A stretch of 39,577 bases of DNA from Polychytrium aggregatum. Taxonomy: Eukaryota > Chytridiomycota > Chytridiomycetes > Polychytriales. This document shows positions 8,168 through 17,991 of this stretch, one piece after another. Where the stretch lies: positions 1 to 39,577 of the forward strand of contig NW_026516451.1 in assembly GCF_025602895.1 (NCBI RefSeq). Reading direction: 5' to 3'. Made by a program: the position numbers and the translations under genes. Below the pieces are notes generated by a model. It was not told the DNA's origin and did no database searches. It saw only the letters and a list, made by a program, of their open reading frames with translations. The number at the start of each line of letters is the position of its first letter. Within the stretch, counting starts at the first letter, position 1.

Positions 8168-11100
8168 TTAAGAAGGCTTCCTGCGAGGAGCCCTGCGTGT
8201 GCTCTTTATTTGGGGCTCCTCGAGGTGTTTACCGTATTTACTCAGCTCCTCGGGTGCATGGGACAAGTCCTCCAGTGTTTGCCATGTGTTGCCCGAGTGT
8301 GGGTAACCAACCCACTTGACATAAAACCGAAGTGACCCATCAGCCACTTTCTTGTGCCTCACGATCCTTTCGACTTCATATTCTTGAGTATAGTATTGTC
8401 CGAGGTCGTCTTCCAGTGGTGCGTCGTCCGGGACACCTTCGTCGGCGTCGGGGAACTGTGCTGGACTGCGGGTCGTGTGGCGACGCAGCTTGGACACATG
8501 GAAGACAGGATGGAGCTTGCTTCCAGGTGGCAAGTCCAACAGGTAGTTGAGGGGACTGGGTCGGGCCGCTATCTTGAACGGTCCTCGGTACTTGGGCAAC
8601 AACTTCTTTGACTGGGCTTCGGGGACCTTGATGTTGTCGGCGTCCAGGTAGACAAGGTCTCCAACTTCAAAGGAGACATCCTGGTGTCGGCGGTCGTAGT
8701 ACTTCGCCATCACTTGTTGCGCATCCGTGAGCGCGTCGGCGATCATCTTGTGTCGGACTTGATGATCTTTGACAAAGGCACTTGGTTTGGGAGGCAATCC
8801 AGCCGTGGACTCGGTCAGTGTCAAGGAGGTGGGAACATCAGGCTGGAATCCGTAGAGCGCCTCAAAGGGGCTCAAGCCAGTTGTGCTCGACTTGGCGGTG
8901 TTGTATGCAAACTCTGCATGACTCAGCTGTATGTCCCAGTCGTCTTGGCTGGTCGAGGCGTATGTCCTCAGGTATTGCTCGAGGGTGCGGATCGTCCGCT
9001 CGGACTGTCCATCCGTTTGTTGGTGGTGCGAGGTTGACATGTTCAGCTTGGTGCCGAGATGGTCGAACAGACTTGTCCAAAACAAGGAGGTGAATCGGGG
9101 GTCTCGATCACTGACGATGGACTTTGGGAGGCCGTGGTGCTTGAACACATGCTTGAAGAACAGCAGTGCAAGGTCAGGCGCGGAGCATGTCGTCTGGCAC
9201 GGCACAAAGTGTGCCATCTTGCTGAACCTGTCGACAAAGACAGCGATTGCATCGTGGTCCAACTTGGTCGTCGGTAGATGCGTGATGAGATCCATGGACA
9301 TGCTGGTCCAGGGGCGGTCGGGAACAGGCAGGGGTTGCAGCAATCCTTGCTCTCGGGTCGTGCGTGACTTGACCATCTTGCAGGTATGGCAGGACTCGAT
9401 GTACTTCTCGACGGTGCGCTTCATTCCAGGCCAGTATGCGACTTTGGCCAGTCGGTCGTATGTCTTCTCGACTCCAAAGTGTCCAGCGAGGGGCGAGTCG
9501 TGGACCTCTTGGAGCAACTTGGTCTTCAACGACGGAATGTCCGGCACACAGACACGGCTGTCCTTCTTCAGGAGGAGCAGGCCATCACGCACTGTGTACT
9601 CGGATGATTCGTCGTCCTTGGGGAGCTTAGACACCTTTCGGAACAGTTCTCCGAACTGTTTGTCGTTGGCGATGTTGTCTCGGACAACATCCAGCATCGT
9701 GTTGTCGACACTGACAGTCGACTCGTACAGTGACGCCAATTGGTAGTCGGGGCGTCGGGACAGTGCGTCAGGCACCACATTGAGTTTGCCTTTCTGGTAT
9801 ACAACCTCGTAGTTGTACTCGGCGAGGAACTCCATCCATCGCGCTTGGCGTCGGCTCAGGTTCTTCTTGGTGTCGAGGTAACGCAGTGACTGGTGGTCCG
9901 TCACAATCTTGAAGGGCTTGGCGGTACCGTGGAGGTACACTCGGAACTTCTGCAGCGCGTAGATGATCGCAAGCTGCTCCTTCTCGTGCACGGGATAGTT
10001 GATCTCGTGTTGGGACAGTTTGCGCGACTCGAAGGCAACGGGCCTTCCCTCCTGCATCAAAACAGCTCCCACCGCAAAGTCGGAGGCGTCGGTGTGCACG
10101 GAGACATCCGTGTTCGGGTCGAACACAGCGAGGACAGGAGCGTTCGTCAAGGCGTGCTTGAGGGTCTCGAACGCTTGGCGTTGTGGGTGGTCCCACACGA
10201 AGGGGCACTCTTTGCGGAGTAGGTCTGTGAGTGGACCGGCAGTGCGCGCCAGATCGGGGATGAATCGGCGGTAGTAGTTGACGAGACCGAGAAACGACTG
10301 CACGTCAGAGACGCATGCGAGCGGCGGCCACTCGACCACAGACTTGACCTTGGCGGGGTCGACTTCGATTCCTCTTCCTGAGACAACGTGTCCCAGGAAC
10401 GGGACTTGATTCTTGAAGAACTCACACTTGGACAGTTTGGCATACAACTTGTGCTCGCGTAGCTTGGCCAGCACGCGGGCGACATGACCTTCATGGGTCG
10501 CTTCATCCTTGCTGTACACAAGGATATCATCCAGGTACACGATGACAGAGTTGTCGAGCTCTTGGCGGAACACATCGTTCATCAGCTGCATGAACGTGGC
10601 AGGTGCGTTCGTCAATCCGAACGGCAGCACTAGGAACTCGTACAGTCCGTAGCGAGTCCTGAAGGCGGTCTTGTGGACATCATCCTCGTGGATGCGGATC
10701 TGATGGTAGCCTGAGCGGAGGTCTATCTTGCTAAAGACCTTTGCTCCACTCAGACGATCCATCAACTCGTCGATCCTGGGCAACGGGTAGGTGTTCTTGA
10801 TGGTCTGTTTGTTTAGTGCGCGATAGTCGACGCACATCCTGAGATCACCTTCTTTCTTCTTGACAAAGAGCACTGGTGCACCATACGGTGACTGGCTCGG
10901 GCGGATGAACCCATGGGCGAGGAGGTCATCCAACTGGCGCTTGAGTTCGTCCATCTCCGTCAGCGACAGTTGGTACGTCGGTCTTGACGGAGGCGACGAG
11001 CCTGGTTCGATGTCGATGCGATGATCGACGGTGCGTTGGGGTGGCAGGCATTGTGGCAACTGGTCGGGGAATACGTCCTTGTACTCGTCGAGCAGCTTGG

Positions 11101-12079
11101 TCACCACAGGCGGGGGACCGGGACCGGCTTGGTCGGTGTCGTCGACCTCACGCACGACACAGAGGAACGACGTGTCCTTCTTGATCAGCCTCTTGAATTG
11201 CATGGCTGAGAGGAGAGGTGGCATGTTGGGTGAGGCCATGCCCTGCAGGACAATGTCAGGGCCAACACGGACAGTGCGGCCTTTCCAGTCGACGACTGGA
11301 GTCGGCTCGGCACGAGCAAGCCAGCTCATGCCGAGGATGGCATCGAACTTGGTGTCGATCACTTGGAACAACAGGACAGGATGGTACTTGGGATGGAGGG
11401 CCACTCGCAGGACCACTTGGTGTGTGCACTGCTGCACACGATCGTCTGCAAGCGCCACACTCATCGGCGACTTCTTCTTGGTTGCATGTATGTTGAGCTC
11501 CTGGAGCAAGCGTCTGCTGACAAAGTTGCAGCTTGCTCCAGAGTCCACCATCATTCGGACGGTGTGACCTTGGACGGTGGCAGGGAGGTACAGCAGGGAC
11601 TCTTCATGGTCCTCCTGCACAGCCTCCTGCACCATGACTTGACTTGGGGGAACGGGCGACACTTGGTCTTGGTTGGCTTCATCACGGCCACTCGGACATT
11701 TTGGATAGGGTTCGGCCATTGCGGGGGCCTGCGGCGTCAGCACGCCATTGCACACGACGTCCACGGCTTGCGGACACATGTCGGAAGCATCCGACACACA
11801 CGACTTGACAGGGGTGAGGGCACAGGCGGTCCTGTCCCTCAAGGGTTCTTGATTTTCTTTTTTGTTTTGGTTTTCAATTTTGGTTTTCTCTTCACGTTCG
11901 TGGAGAGGCAGGCGGCTTGCGCCACCATGCACCTCTCGCACGACGCACAACACTTGGTTTGTTTCTCCTTCGGGGGAGGGGGCGAGGTGAACTTCCTCTG
12001 GAGACGCGTGGACTGCATTGAGCAATCCACGGCGTTGGTCTCCTACTAGGGCTCCAGAGCCACCTAGTAGGGTCGGCCG
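8168..12079 (-). CDS. pol: B-c pol: protease - RT - RNase H - integrase - chromodomain
   Basis: About 1300 codons in the -1 frame relative to gag, entered at the GGGAAAC heptamer; the ATG at 12100 in this frame need not be used. Approximate residues from that ATG are as follows. Protease: VDSGAS 184. [22 protein letters not shown] about 420, YLDDILVYS about 521. RNase [10 protein letters not shown] about 667, TDHQSLRYL about 735. Integrase zinc site: [10 protein letters not shown] to CHTCKM 865-910. Integrase core: D in MDLITH 935, D in VSDRDPRF 993, E in QTDGQSERT 1030. Chromodomain: YEVERIV...VKWVGYP 1240-1290. All catalytic residues are present. The product makes and inserts the cDNA. RT wording ([13 protein letters not shown]) sets it apart from the A/C/D group. 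Confidence 0.95.
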   Translation of the reverse strand, partial: RPTLLGGSGALVGDQRRGLLNAVHASPEEVHLAPSPEGETNQVLCVVREVHGGASRLPLHEREEKTKIENQNKKENQEPLRDRTACALTPVKSCVSDASDMCPQAVDVVCNGVLTPQAPAMAEPYPKCPSGRDEANQDQVSPVPPSQVMVQEAVQEDHEESLLYLPATVQGHTVRMMVDSGASCNFVSRRLLQELNIHATKKKSPMSVALADDRVQQCTHQVVLRVALHPKYHPVLLFQVIDTKFDAILGMSWLARAEPTPVVDWKGRTVRVGPDIVLQGMASPNMPPLLSAMQFKRLIKKDTSFLCVVREVDDTDQAGPGPPPVVTKLLDEYKDVFPDQLPQCLPPQRTVDHRIDIEPGSSPPSRPTYQLSLTEMDELKRQLDDLLAHGFIRPSQSPYGAPVLFVKKKEGDLRMCVDYRALNKQTIKNTYPLPRIDELMDRLSGAKVFSKIDLRSGYHQIRIHEDDVHKTAFRTRYGLYEFLVLPFGLTNAPATFMQLMNDVFRQELDNSVIVYLDDILVYSKDEATHEGHVARVLAKLREHKLYAKLSKCEFFKNQVPFLGHVVSGRGIEVDPAKVKSVVEWPPLACVSDVQSFLGLVNYYRRFIPDLARTAGPLTDLLRKECPFVWDHPQRQAFETLKHALTNAPVLAVFDPNTDVSVHTDASDFAVGAVLMQEGRPVAFESRKLSQHEINYPVHEKEQLAIIYALQKFRVYLHGTAKPFKIVTDHQSLRYLDTKKNLSRRQARWMEFLAEYNYEVVYQKGKLNVVPDALSRRPDYQLASLYESTVSVDNTMLDVVRDNIANDKQFGELFRKVSKLPKDDESSEYTVRDGLLLLKKDSRVCVPDIPSLKTKLLQEVHDSPLAGHFGVEKTYDRLAKVAYWPGMKRTVEKYIESCHTCKMVKSRTTREQGLLQPLPVPDRPWTSMSMDLITHLPTTKLDHDAIAVFVDRFSKMAHFVPCQTTCSAPDLALLFFKHVFKHHGLPKSIVSDRDPRFTSLFWTSLFDHLGTKLNMSTSHHQQTDGQSERTIRTLEQYLRTYASTSQDDWDIQLSHAEFAYNTAKSSTTGLSPFEALYGFQPDVPTSLTLTESTAGLPPKPSAFVKDHQVRHKMIADALTDAQQVMAKYYDRRHQDVSFEVGDLVYLDADNIKVPEAQSKKLLPKYRGPFKIAARPSPLNYLLDLPPGSKLHPVFHVSKLRRHTTRSPAQFPDADEGVPDDAPLEDDLGQYYTQEYEVERIVRHKKVADGSLRFYVKWVGYPHSGNTWQTLEDLSHAPEELSKYGKHLEEPQIKSTRRAPRRKPS

Positions 12080-12085
12080 TTTCCC
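12042..12085 (-). promoter_or_regulatory. B-c gag/pol -1 frameshift signal
   Basis: Minus strand: GGGAAAC at 12079-12085 in phase G GGA AAC, a 7-nt spacer, then CCTACTAG (12064-12071) pairing with CTAGTAGG (12042-12049) around an inner GGCT/AGCC stem. The gag TAG stop is in the stem. Slipping by one base leads directly into the RPTLLGG pol frame. Confidence 0.85.
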
Positions 12086-12885
12086 GACTTCATGGGGCAC
12101 TCCTTGGCCTGGTGTCCCGGTCGGTGACAGAAGAAGCAGGAACCATGGCGGAGGTCCTCCTGCTTCTGTCTGTCCTTGGGGGAGACAGTGGCAGCTTGCT
12201 GGAACCGGGAGCGGGGAGGGCCACGAGCCTCCATGGCGTTGACGTCAACGTCCATGGGCTCAGGCATGGGTCTTGCGGGCGGGGCCGGGCGAGGCGGACG
12301 GGCTGGGACGTGATGAGACCGATGGCCGCCTGCCAGCTGCGGGTAGAACTGGCGGCCATGGTACTGGACGTTGTCGAGGTTCTCGGCAACGTCCATCATC
12401 ACGTCCAGGGACTTGCGGGCATCAGGGTTGCTGGCGATGTACTCTCTGATCTTGGGCTTGAGGCCCTTCTGGAAGAGGTACATCGCATCAGCAGAGCCCA
12501 GCTCCTCAATCTGGGAGGAGAGGTCTTCAAACTCCTCGATGTAGCGGGTCACAGAACCACGCTGCACGAGAGAGTATAGCTTGTCACGGGCAATGAGTTC
12601 AGCATTGGGGCTGCCGAAGCGGCGACGGAGGCGGTCCTTGAAGTCGTCAAACACACCTTCGCTCTGCTCGTCGAACCCTTGGCGGCGGTACCAACGGTAC
12701 GCCTGGTCCTTTAAGCAGAGCTTGGCGGCGACGATGTGGTGGGTGGGGGCGACTTGGGCAGCATCGAGGTAGTCCTCGAGTTGCTGCAGCCAGTCCTCCA
12801 CCGAGGAGGAGCGGCTCTTCCCAGTAAACACTGGGGCACGGAAGGTCTTGAGGAAGGCTTCCGGAAGTGGGCGGGGGTTGCTCAT
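12064..12885 (-). CDS. gag: B-c gag (capsid and nucleocapsid)
   Basis: 273 aa from ATG at 12885, 110 nt after the primer site. It has a capsid-type domain (about residues 25-165, with RWYRRQGF and [10 protein letters not shown]), a basic Pro-rich linker and a CX2CX4HX4C knuckle near residue 250-263. It ends 37 nt into the region shared with the pol frame. Most ribosomes should stop here, giving excess Gag over Gag-Pol. No alternative upstream in-frame ATG is evident. Confidence 0.94.
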   Translation of the reverse strand: MSNPRPLPEAFLKTFRAPVFTGKSRSSSVEDWLQQLEDYLDAAQVAPTHHIVAAKLCLKDQAYRWYRRQGFDEQSEGVFDDFKDRLRRRFGSPNAELIARDKLYSLVQRGSVTRYIEEFEDLSSQIEELGSADAMYLFQKGLKPKIREYIASNPDARKSLDVMMDVAENLDNVQYHGRQFYPQLAGGHRSHHVPARPPRPAPPARPMPEPMDVDVNAMEARGPPRSRFQQAATVSPKDRQKQEDLRHGSCFFCHRPGHQAKECPMKSGNGRPY

Positions 12886-12995
12886 GGCAGGGGCAGGCTC
12901 CAGGGACAGAGAGGAGAGTCGGTCGGCAAGAGAGGCGGGATCCAGCTTGAGGATCTAGAAAGAGGACAAACAGGACGAAAACAAGACGAGGATTT

Positions 12996-13007
12996 CCGAT
13001 GCTACCA
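12996..13007 (-). other. B-c primer binding site
   Basis: TGGTAGCATCGG on the minus strand, abutting the 5' LTR end. The same 12 bases follow the F LTR. An ATG spans the LTR/primer-site junction and opens a 17-codon upstream reading frame. Confidence 0.78.
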
Positions 13008-13316
13008 TGTAACGTCCACTACTGGGACGTTGGGGCAAGACGGGGAGGGAGGGGGTACAAGACAAGACAGGACGGGGCAGAACAGGGCGGTGCTAGGCTA
13101 CTCTAGCGGACGGGTGAGCTCGGGGAGCACTTACGTTTATTCACGATAAAACCGAACTCCAGACAAACGGGGGGAACGGGGGCAACCCGCAGGTATACCC
13201 TGCGGTGGCCTGCCTGCGGTGCGTGAAAACGCAAAGCGCAGCACAGGTCACGACCCACTGCGCCGCGCAGTACGCGCAGTACGCGCAGCACAGCGTCGGA
13301 GATACCATCTCCTACA
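13008..13316 (-). repeat. B-c 5' LTR (309 bp)
   Basis: Complete LTR in reverse; the right end CTCCTACA is followed by the duplicated CCCTC of the B-b LTR. It looks identical to 7850-8158. Confidence 0.95.
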
Positions 13317-13362
13317 CCCTCCCTCCCCGTCTTGCCCCAACGTCCCAGTAGTGGACGTTACA
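13317..13362 (+). repeat. B-b 3' LTR, last 41 bp plus duplicated CCCTC
   Basis: CCCTC (13317-13321) is the right target-site duplication of B-c. The following bases run to GTGGACGTTACA at 13362 and complete the B-b LTR. C-a pol sequence starts at 13363. Confidence 0.92.
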
Positions 13363-15957
13363 GATGAGCTCAACGGTCTTGGCAAGACCAAAGTGACCAG
13401 CGGCAGCGGAGCAGTGACGTTGCTCAAACACTTTGAGCTGGAGCTCGGGGGAAGGGACAACGATCAGGTCTTTAAAGTAAAGGAGACCGTCACGGAAGGA
13501 GTAATCGCCATCAAGACGTTTGGCGTTAAAGTCAGAAAGAAGGGAACAAGAAAGGGTGGCAGCTCGAATCTCGGAAAGAAAGTCGGGATTCGAGCCGATA
13601 ACGGTGATGCTGTCGAGAGAAATAGACTCGAACAGCTGAAGGAAGTTGGTGGAGTGGAGGGAGTCACCAGGCTTTATCTCAAAGTCAGAACGGCGACTGA
13701 GAGCATCGGCTTTGGTGTTGAGGCGACCAGGGCGGTGGTAAATGCGAAAGGCAAAGTCAGAAAGGAATTGGGCCCACCGGAACTGGCGGCGAGAAAGTTG
13801 GGAAGCGGAAGTGAACCGGGTGAGGTTCTGGTGATCAGAGAAAACAAGAGTGGGATGATCGGGGTCGGCAGCCATCAAGTAATGACGCCAGGCAGTAAAG
13901 GAATCGACAATGGCAAGGAGCTCTTTGTCGTGAGTGTCATAATTCACCTCGGCGGGACGGAATTGCCGAGAGTGAAAAGCAACGGGGTGAAGAGCGCCGT
14001 CAGGGTCAAACTGGGAAAGGACGGCACCCAAAGCAAAGTCAGAAGCATCGGGCTCGATGACAGCGGGTTTAGAGAAATCAAAGTATCGAAGAATAGGTGC
14101 GGAAGTGAATGAACGTTTGAGAGAATCAAAAGCCTCTTGGGCCTCGGGAGACCAAGAGAAGGTGGAGGATTTGGTGGTGAGGGAAGTCAAAGGACGAGCA
14201 AGTGCGGAAAAGTCCTTGACGAAGCGGCGGTAAAAGTTTGCGAAACCAATAAAAACTTGGATATCGCGAGCAGAAGAGGGAACAGGCCAAAGAGAAACGG
14301 CCTCGACCTTGGCAGGGTCCATTTTGATGCCATCGGCAGAAATGATCATGCCGAGAAAATCAACTTCAGAAAGGTCAAAAGAACACTTGGCCGGATTGAC
14401 CTTAAGGGAGTGTTCACGAAGGCGAGAAAAAACAAGCTTAACATGCTCCTCATGCTCCTGGGGATCTTTTGAGAAGATCAGGATGTCGTCAAGATAAATG
14501 ACAACACAGACACCAAGGAGGTCCGAGAAGATGTCGTTCATAAAAAACTGGAAAGCAGCGGGGGCATTCGAAAGACCAAAGGGGATAACGTTGTACTCAA
14601 ATGAGCCAGATTTGCAAACAAAAGCAGTCTTCCACTCATCGCCCTTCTTGACACGAACCAGGTGGTAAGCATCAGGAAGGTCGAGGTGTGAGAAGACGCG
14701 GGCAGAAGAAAGTTTATCAAGAAGATCCTGGAAAAGGGGAAGAGGGTAACGATTCTTCTTCGTGATGGCATTGAGGCCCCGGTAGTCGACGCAAAGGCGA
14801 AGACCACCATTGGGCTTCTTCACGAAGAAGCAGGGAGCACCAACGGGAGAAGAGGATTTGGAGATCCAACCACGTGCGAGGGCGTTGGTCAGATACTCCG
14901 AAAGAGCAGATTCCTCGGCCGGGGACAAAGGATAGACTTTCCCCGGCTTTGGCAAACGAGGTTCCTTTCCATCCTCGGTCCGTACAAACTCAATGGACAA
15001 GTCATACGGACGGTGAGGAGGCAAGGAAGAAGGAGGGTCAGACTTGAGGCTGAAAACGTCGCCAAACTCATTGTATTTGAGTGGGACACCTCGAGAGTCA
15101 ACAGGGGTGCCAGACTCGGCATACACCTTCGTCGTGAGCACGGACCTTATCGACACCGTAGGGTACGTCTCCGGCGAAGGAGGACGGATATCCATTTGGG
15201 CAGCGAAAATGTCGAGCTTGTCTTCCCGTGCAAGACGGAGAAGACTCGCCGCATTAACGAGCTCAATGTCGGGTGAAGATAAAGCCGTTGGCTCTTCAGA
15301 AAGCGAAGCAGAGTCAAGGCGGGAAGAAAGGGAAGGCGAAGTGCCAAAGGAGGGAACCGGTGTAAGGGAAGGACCGGAGGGAGAAAGAGTCAAAGGCGAA
15401 GTGCCCGAAGGGGGAGGCGAAGTGCCAGAAGTGGACGAAGTGTCCAAGGAAGAAGCAGAGACATCCGCGAGGATGTGTCCATCAGCAAGGCAAGAGGGAT
15501 CGGAGAATGAAAGGGAGAGGGACTTCCAATTGACAACTGGATTATGCAAGCGCATCCAGGGAAGACCAAGAGTGATGGGAGTGGTGGAGAGTCGAGTCAC
15601 AAGAAACGAAATCGACTCGGTGTGGGAACCAATGGTCAGAGTCACAGGAACGGTTTGGAAACGAATGAAACCGGCCGAAGAACCATCAGCAAGGGAAACG
15701 GAGTAAGGAGTAGCAAGAGGGATAAGAGAGAGTTTATGGAGATCCGCAAAGGCAGGATCAATGAGGGCAAGAGCGGTACATCCATCATCAATGAAAACAG
15801 AAAGGGAGATGGAGACCGGGCCAGAAAGACTCATGACGATAAGAGTGGCCGGAAGAAGAAGCTTATCGTCCGATAGTGACGAGTCAAGGGGGGAAGATGT
15901 TCGTATCGCCGAACAGACCACCTCGCTTACTTGCGAGGTGCTGCTCGGCTGTGAGCA
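13363..15957 (-). pseudogene. pol: C-a pol, protease to integrase N-terminus, cut by B-b
   Basis: Entered by -1 frameshift at 15957-15963 and open to the B-b junction. The protease-like domain reads VFIDDGCTALALID, with DDG in place of DTG/DSG. A Ser/Pro/Thr-rich linker of about 60 residues follows. RT has GLRLCVDYRGLNAI, HLDLPDAYHLVRV, GLSNAPAAFQ and YLDDILIFS (near 14490-14510). RNase H has PDASDFALG and SDHQNLTRF. The integrase zinc site is just begun (HCSAAAGHFG). The residues a naive translation adds after that come from the B-b LTR. No internal stop or frameshift was seen, so the reading frame was healthy when interrupted. Confidence 0.9.
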
Positions 15958-15963
15958 TTTCCC
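15908..15963 (-). promoter_or_regulatory. C-a gag/pol -1 frameshift signal
   Basis: Minus strand: heptamer GGGAAAT (15957-15963), 7-nt spacer, lower stem CTGCTCGGC/GCCGAACAG region (15941-15949 with 15908-15916), upper stem of 8 bp (15933-15940 with 15919-15926) and a 6-nt loop holding the gag TAA. One lower-stem pair differs from C-b, giving a mismatch near the middle of the lower stem; the upper stem is unchanged. Confidence 0.8.
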
Positions 15964-16716
15964 GAGTTCCGTTTGACCAGAACCGGGCACTGCTGAACAT
16001 CGCGACTGCCGGGACAAGACTTTTCCCCGCAGTACAAACAGAGACCCTGCTCACGACGTCGCTTTTTCTCGACGTCGGAGAGCTTAGCAGGGCGGACCGA
16101 GACAGAGTCAAGGTCCATGGGAGTGGGCGCAGAAGAGGAGGAAGAAGAAACATGCGCGGGAGAATGGTGGTGATGGGGAGCAGAGCGAGAAGAAGGAGGA
16201 GGAGGTTGGGAACGGGAGGAGACCTTGAGACGATGAAGGGCATCGTCGTACTCAACCGCTGCCTTGATCAACTCAGGCAAGGAAGCGGGAGCGGGGCGGA
16301 GACCGATGAGGTGGAACTTGACCTCAGACTTCAAACCCTCCTTGAAGAAGTGCATCTTGGTGGGCTCATCAGTCTGGACGCGGGCGGCGAGCTGGACGAA
16401 GCGGGTGGCGAAGGCTTGGCAGGACTTGAGCTGGACCAAGCGCTTGAGGTCGTTCAAGGCCTTATCTTGCGAGGAGGCCGTGTCCTCACCGAAGGTCGAC
16501 TTGAGGGCAACTTCGAAATCGGCGAAGGAAGCGGGGAAACGGTTGGCCATGTAGAAGGCGGCCTCGTACCACTTGAAGGCTTCGCCGCGGAGGAAGGAGG
16601 TGGCGTAAAGGACCTTCTGGCGCTCGGGCGCGAAGAAGGCGGGATCGGCGAGGAAGACGAGGTGGCACTGGGCCAGGAAGGCCGTCGTTTCGTCACGGGA
16701 ACCTAGGAACTCCTTG
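15927..16716 (-). pseudogene. gag: C-a gag, main part (split by B-d)
   Basis: This is the C-terminal five sixths of gag, from the B-d insertion to TAA at 15927-15929. It has the capsid-type domain (AFLAQCHLVFLADPAFF, ATSFLRGEAFKWYEAAF, FEVALKSTFGED) and a low-complexity Ser/Pro/His linker. The tail has CLYCGEKSCPGSRDVQQC, which lacks the His of a normal zinc knuckle. The N-terminus is at 28531-28699, 11.8 kb away. Apparent codons upstream of 16716 belong to the B LTR. Confidence 0.9.
16712..16716. repeat. Target-site duplication CCTTG, left copy (B-d)
   Basis: CCTTG ends C-a here and recurs at 28531-28535 after B-d. Intact C-b reads (reverse) GGAACTCCTTGGGCTTG, with one copy only. Confidence 0.94.
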
Positions 16717-17025
16717 TGTAGGAGATGGTATCTCCGACGCTGTGCTGCGCGTACTGCGCGTACTGCGCGGCGCAGTGGGTCGTGACCTGTGCTGCGCTTT
16801 GCGTTTTCACGCACCGCAGGCAGGCCACCGCAGGGTATACCTGCGGGTTGCCCCCGTTCCCCCCGTTTGTCTGGAGTTCGGTTTTATCGTGAATAAACGT
16901 AAGTGCTCCCCGAGCTCACCCGTCCGCTAGAGTAGCCTAGCACCGCCCTGTTCTGCCCCGTCCTGTCTTGTCTTGTACCCCCTCCCTCCCCGTCTTGCCC
17001 CAACGTCCCAGTAGTGGACGTTACA
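16717..17025 (+). repeat. B-d 5' LTR (309 bp)
   Basis: TGTAGGAGATGG to GTGGACGTTACA. Near the start GGAGAT-GGT-ATCTCC is a hairpin (16721-16735), and near the end AACGTCC and GGACGTT form another. The U3 region has tandem TGCGCGTAC units. Downstream lies the CCGCAGG-GTATA-CCTGCGG palindrome, and AATAAA follows further on. Confidence 0.95.
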
Positions 17026-17037
17026 TGGTAGCATCGG
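17026..17037 (+). other. B-d primer binding site
   Basis: TGGTAGCATCGG directly after the LTR. The leader to the gag ATG (17038-17147) has no other feature I recognise except the end of a 17-codon upstream reading frame (ATG 17025-17027, TAG 17076-17078). Confidence 0.78.
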
Positions 17038-17147
17038 AAATCCTCGTCTTGTTTTCGTCCTGTTTGTCCTCTTTCTAGATCCTCAAGCTGGATCCCGCCT
17101 CTCTTGCCGACCGACTCTCCTCTCTGTCCCTGGAGCCTGCCCCTGCC

Positions 17148-17969
17148 ATGAGCAACCCCCGCCCACTTCCGGAAGCCTTCCTCAAGACCTTCCGTGCCCC
17201 AGTGTTTACTGGGAAGAGCCGCTCCTCCTCGGTGGAGGACTGGCTGCAGCAACTCGAGGACTACCTCGATGCTGCCCAAGTCGCCCCCACCCACCACATC
17301 GTCGCCGCCAAGCTCTGCTTAAAGGACCAGGCGTACCGTTGGTACCGCCGCCAAGGGTTCGACGAGCAGAGCGAAGGTGTGTTTGACGACTTCAAGGACC
17401 GCCTCCGTCGCCGCTTCGGCAGCCCCAATGCTGAACTCATTGCCCGTGACAAGCTATACTCTCTCGTGCAGCGTGGTTCTGTGACCCGCTACATCGAGGA
17501 GTTTGAAGACCTCTCCTCCCAGATTGAGGAGCTGGGCTCTGCTGATGCGATGTACCTCTTCCAGAAGGGCCTCAAGCCCAAGATCAGAGAGTACATCGCC
17601 AGCAACCCTGATGCCCGCAAGTCCCTGGACGTGATGATGGACGTTGCCGAGAACCTCGACAACGTCCAGTACCATGGCCGCCAGTTCTACCCGCAGCTGG
17701 CAGGCGGCCATCGGTCTCATCACGTCCCAGCCCGTCCGCCTCGCCCGGCCCCGCCCGCAAGACCCATGCCTGAGCCCATGGACGTTGACGTCAACGCCAT
17801 GGAGGCTCGTGGCCCTCCCCGCTCCCGGTTCCAGCAAGCTGCCACTGTCTCCCCCAAGGACAGACAGAAGCAGGAGGACCTCCGCCATGGTTCCTGCTTC
17901 TTCTGTCACCGACCGGGACACCAGGCCAAGGAGTGCCCCATGAAGTCGGGAAACGGCCGACCCTACTAG
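17148..17969 (+). CDS. gag: B-d gag (capsid and nucleocapsid)
   Basis: 273 aa, ATG in CCTGCC-ATG-AGC. The capsid-type region includes [13 protein letters not shown] and [13 protein letters not shown]; the zinc knuckle [14 protein letters not shown] is near 17895-17936. The stop TAG 17967-17969 is within the frameshift stem. Intact and apparently identical to B-c gag. Because D-a cuts pol downstream, this copy could still supply Gag in trans. Confidence 0.94.
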   Translation: MSNPRPLPEAFLKTFRAPVFTGKSRSSSVEDWLQQLEDYLDAAQVAPTHHIVAAKLCLKDQAYRWYRRQGFDEQSEGVFDDFKDRLRRRFGSPNAELIARDKLYSLVQRGSVTRYIEEFEDLSSQIEELGSADAMYLFQKGLKPKIREYIASNPDARKSLDVMMDVAENLDNVQYHGRQFYPQLAGGHRSHHVPARPPRPAPPARPMPEPMDVDVNAMEARGPPRSRFQQAATVSPKDRQKQEDLRHGSCFFCHRPGHQAKECPMKSGNGRPY

Positions 17970-17991
17970 GTGGCTCTGGAGCCCTAGTAGG
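17948..17991 (+). promoter_or_regulatory. B-d gag/pol -1 frameshift signal
   Basis: GGGAAAC 17948-17954 (codons GGA AAC in gag phase), spacer 17955-17961, 5' arm CCTACTAG 17962-17969, inner stem GGCT 17972-17975 with AGCC 17980-17983, 3' arm CTAGTAGG 17984-17991. Spacer length of 7 and a downstream structure are typical of retroviral -1 sites, and the pol frame begins at the expected base, 17954. Confidence 0.86.

Larger units (their letters stand above)
6181..9559. repeat. Near-perfect palindrome: two 1669-bp arms, 41-bp spacer
   Basis: B-b runs forward to 7849 inside its 3' LTR. B-c then begins in reverse with the end of the same LTR type. Bases 6181-7849 are therefore the reverse complement of 7891-9559, with only 7850-7890 (the last 41 bases of the LTR) as spacer. 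Equal lengths and identical translations support near identity. It arose by insertion of B-c into the B-b LTR, as shown by the CCCTC duplication, and not by a fold-back duplication. Confidence 0.88.
7850..13316 (-). mobile_element. Element B-c, complete copy inserted in the B-b LTR
   Basis: 5467 bp with both LTRs (7850-8158 and 13008-13316), which look identical by eye. It has an intact gag, intact frameshift signal, intact pol and primer site, flanked by the CCCTC duplication. Nothing I can see is broken, so it is the best candidate in the window for an active B element. Matching LTRs indicate very recent insertion, because the two are identical at the time of integration and diverge later. 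Confidence 0.95.
13363..16716 (-). mobile_element. Element C-a, middle part (gag and most of pol)
   Basis: Reverse-strand family C element cut on the left by B-b and on the right by B-d; it resumes at 28531. The left cut falls in the integrase zinc domain: 13363 GATGAGCTC corresponds to 38606 in C-c. Its integrase, chromodomain and 3' LTR are left of the window. It differs from C-b and C-c by scattered substitutions and a 3-bp indel, so it is the older C copy. Confidence 0.92.

Noticed and set aside
13219..14112. 297-codon plus-strand frame
   Set aside because: It starts in the B-c LTR, crosses the B-b remnant and runs antisense to C-a pol; a chimera of unrelated pieces.
17033..17037. Self-priming for family B, from ATCTCCGACGCT near the LTR start against the complement of the primer site
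   Set aside because: Only 10 of 12 bases agree and the match lies at the start of U3, outside any plausible transcript 5' end.
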